This document shows positions 63,505 through 64,000 of a DNA stretch of 64,000 bases, piece after piece. The notes under the pieces are model-generated. The model had not been told where the DNA came from. It did not search any database and was given only the letters and a program-made list of their open reading frames with translations. Position numbers and translations under genes: made by a program. The stretch is taken from positions 204,264 through 268,263 of the forward strand of contig CAJIYM010000004.1 of assembly GCA_905181635.1 (NCBI GenBank). The letters run 5' to 3'. Within the stretch, counting starts at the first letter, position 1. Each line of letters starts with the position of its first letter. The DNA is from an uncultured Flavobacteriales bacterium. GTDB lineage: Bacteria > Bacteroidota > Bacteroidia > Flavobacteriales > BACL11.

Positions 63505-64000
63505 ATGAAAAAATCTCCTATTGGTATATTTGACTCTGGAATCGGTGGGTTAACTATTGCTCATGCTTTAAAAGAAAAATTACCTAATGAGAATATTATA
63601 TATTTTGGAGATACTGAGCATTTACCTTATGGAGAAAAATCCAAAACTGCTATTCAGAATTTCAGTAAAAAAATTACCCAATTTCTATTAGACAAAAATT
63701 GTAAAACAATAATTATTGCATGTAATAGCGCTTCATCAGTAGCCTATCAAAGTGTGAAAGAGATAGCCGGAAATACACCTGTATTTAATGTTATTCAACC
63801 CGTAATAGATGAAGTAGTAAAGCAATGTTCAGAATACAAAATTGGAGTAATTGGTACAAAAGCAACTATACAATCCAATAGTTATGAAAAAAAAATAAAA
63901 GCACTTTGTAGTTCTGCTAAAGTTTTATCGTTAGCGACTCCTCTTCTAGCCCCTATGATAGAAGAAGGGTTTATCAATGAGGATATTAGCCATACAATTA
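63505..64000 (+). CDS. murI: Glutamate racemase, 5' part
   Basis: MurI makes D-glutamate for peptidoglycan. About 165 residues are present before the window ends. Visible are PIGIFDSGIGGLTIAHAL with the catalytic Asp (residue 10), YFGDTEHLPYGEKS near 35 and the first catalytic cysteine region IIIACNSASSVAYQ near 70. The second cysteine lies beyond the edge. A TATCTTTA octamer, one mismatch from the promoter consensus, ends 4 nt before the ATG. Confidence 0.93.
   Translation, partial: MKKSPIGIFDSGIGGLTIAHALKEKLPNENIIYFGDTEHLPYGEKSKTAIQNFSKKITQFLLDKNCKTIIIACNSASSVAYQSVKEIAGNTPVFNVIQPVIDEVVKQCSEYKIGVIGTKATIQSNSYEKKIKALCSSAKVLSLATPLLAPMIEEGFINEDISHTI

Noticed and set aside
1-64000. Mobile element, prophage, CRISPR or defence island
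   Set aside because: No transposase, integrase, terminal repeats, spacer-repeat pattern or recognisable defence gene was found; gene content and base use are even throughout.

Overview
The window is AT-rich and reads as a chromosomal core segment of a marine-type member of the Bacteroidota, most likely order Flavobacteriales. The evidence is a gliding/type IX secretion set (GldE, SprA and two proteins with C-terminal sorting domains), alternative complex III in place of cytochrome bc1, an HU - tiny basic protein - RNase G block, and the repeated Bacteroidota promoter box TAnnTTTG with almost no Shine-Dalgarno sequences. I see no phage, insertion sequence, CRISPR array, tRNA or rRNA. No stretch of more than 300 bases lacks a gene.

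Layout. 1-2.4 kb (minus): mutY, ssb and the start of gldE. 2.5-4.5 kb (plus): an HU-family protein, a 29-residue basic protein and RNase G. 4.5-9.3 kb: an MFS transporter diverging from recX-prfB-arsC-like, a hidden 49-residue membrane protein, and fumC. 9.4-20.5 kb (minus): maeB-ruvA-sprA-gcvH-tonB, where the giant sprA encodes the type IX translocon. 20.6-28.2 kb: two type IX cargo proteins, then a tight run TlpA - barrel protein - Omp28-like lipoprotein - two more envelope proteins - ubiX. 28.3-37.5 kb: ruvB and the alternative complex III operon actABCDEF (minus). 37.6-41.6 kb: Mrp and NifU-type Fe-S proteins, an alkyltransferase-like protein, trmB and a glycosyltransferase. 41.6-50.5 kb: a complete phosphate-starvation locus (PhoR/PhoB-type pair, pstSCAB, phoU, a Na/Pi cotransporter, a porin). 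50.6-55.2 kb: small accessory genes including a frame-disrupted LuxE-like gene, a hydrolase and pdxJ. 55.3-64 kb (plus): CBS protein, short BamA-like protein, nadK, DUF6089-type protein, uppS, bamA, two Skp/OmpH chaperones and the start of murI.

How the genes work together. The 41.6-50.5 kb block looks like one regulon. Arrays of a TTAACAT-like heptamer repeated every 11 bp precede pstS, the Na/Pi cotransporter and the porin. For pstS and the porin the array ends exactly 19 nt before a TAnnTTTG box. They are good candidates for the PhoB operators of this lineage. The 23-28 kb run places three envelope proteins with cysteine pairs (CxxC or Cx4C) side by side, next to a secreted thioredoxin-like protein, and may be an envelope thiol-redox system. 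Many genes have TAnnTTTG only 4-8 nt before the start codon, which implies leaderless or nearly leaderless mRNAs. No dramatic new defence or mobile system is visible. The strongest leads are the PHO operator arrays, the pstS-pstC hairpin, the thiol-redox cluster, the very small proteins and the LuxE-like frameshift.
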